Assembly: GCA_030669265.1 (NCBI GenBank)
Contig: DAOVDY010000045.1
Coordinates: 1-6,364, forward strand
Direction of reading: 5' to 3'
Length of the DNA stretch: 6,364 nucleotides
From: Desulfobacteraceae bacterium
GTDB lineage: Bacteria; Desulfobacterota; DSM-4660; Desulfatiglandales; B25-G16
Shown: positions 6,323 through 6,364 of the stretch, piece after piece
How the letters are laid out: every line of letters starts with the position of its first letter
Position numbering within the stretch: position 1 is the first letter of the stretch
Made by a program: the position numbers and the translations under genes
The notes under the pieces: generated by a model
Told to the model about the DNA's origin: nothing
The model's database searches: none
The model's input: the letters and a program-made list of their open reading frames with translations, nothing else

Positions 6323-6364
6323 CTAAAATTGGGACACCAGTTTAATCATCTCACGAATAGCCTG
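6323..6364 (-). CDS. pdxJ: C-terminal end of a probable pyridoxine 5'-phosphate synthase (partial)
   Basis: Only the last 13 codons and the TAG stop (6325-6323) are inside the window; the gene continues beyond 6364. The visible tail is QAIREMIKLVSQF. The pattern A-hydrophobic-x-E-M-x-x-L is what PdxJ C-terminal helices look like, and pdxJ directly upstream of acpS is a very common gene order in Proteobacteria and related groups. PdxJ condenses 1-amino-acetone-3-phosphate with deoxyxylulose 5-phosphate to make pyridoxine 5'-phosphate (vitamin B6). The identification rests mainly on gene order and a very short stretch, so another protein ending in a similar helix cannot be excluded. Confidence 0.5.
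   Translation of the reverse strand, partial: QAIREMIKLVSQF

Overview
The window is an AT-rich piece of bacterial chromosome. It carries one tightly packed set of genes, all on the minus strand and read from high to low coordinates: a probable pdxJ 3' end, acpS, tsaE, a coiled-coil lipoprotein, an aspartate kinase (lysC), a ComEA-like SLBB/helix-hairpin-helix membrane protein, and a large CHASE2-TPR-serine/threonine kinase. The block pdxJ-acpS-tsaE-lysC, together with a CHASE2 receptor kinase and an outer-membrane-type lipoprotein, suggests a Gram-negative bacterium of the Desulfobacterota (former Deltaproteobacteria) or a related lineage. This placement is inferred from gene order and protein style; there is no rRNA or marker phylogeny here.

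Region by region. 6323-6364 is the last 13 codons of a gene whose C-terminus looks like PdxJ. 6132-6322 is an AT-rich gap built of degenerate words recurring every 7 bp. 6131-5223 holds acpS and tsaE, 15 bp apart, without the nnr gene that often lies between them. 5198-4629 is a lysine/glutamate-rich lipoprotein whose true start is set by a strong GGGGGG ribosome binding site. 4614-3385 is lysC, with two C-terminal ACT domains and a possible internal start before them. Its 3' end overlaps the ComEA-like gene (3404-2841) by 20 bp. That gene is followed after 17 bp by the 857-residue receptor kinase (2823-250). 1-249 is gene-free; it again shows 7-bp periodicity and also an imperfect inverted repeat about 105 bp long.

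How the genes fit together. The short gaps and the overlap suggest that the six complete genes are transcribed together. The upstream part is housekeeping: cofactor synthesis, carrier-protein activation, tRNA t6A modification and aspartate-family amino acids. The downstream part is envelope and signalling. The receptor kinase has a periplasmic sensor, three membrane helices, a cytoplasmic TPR-like linker and a complete Hanks-type kinase with all catalytic residues. Nothing in the sequence gives its ligand or targets. I see no mobile element, CRISPR array, tRNA or rRNA. The least explained features are the heptad-periodic intergenic sequences on both sides of the gene block and the unusual attachment of a receptor kinase to a lysC operon.
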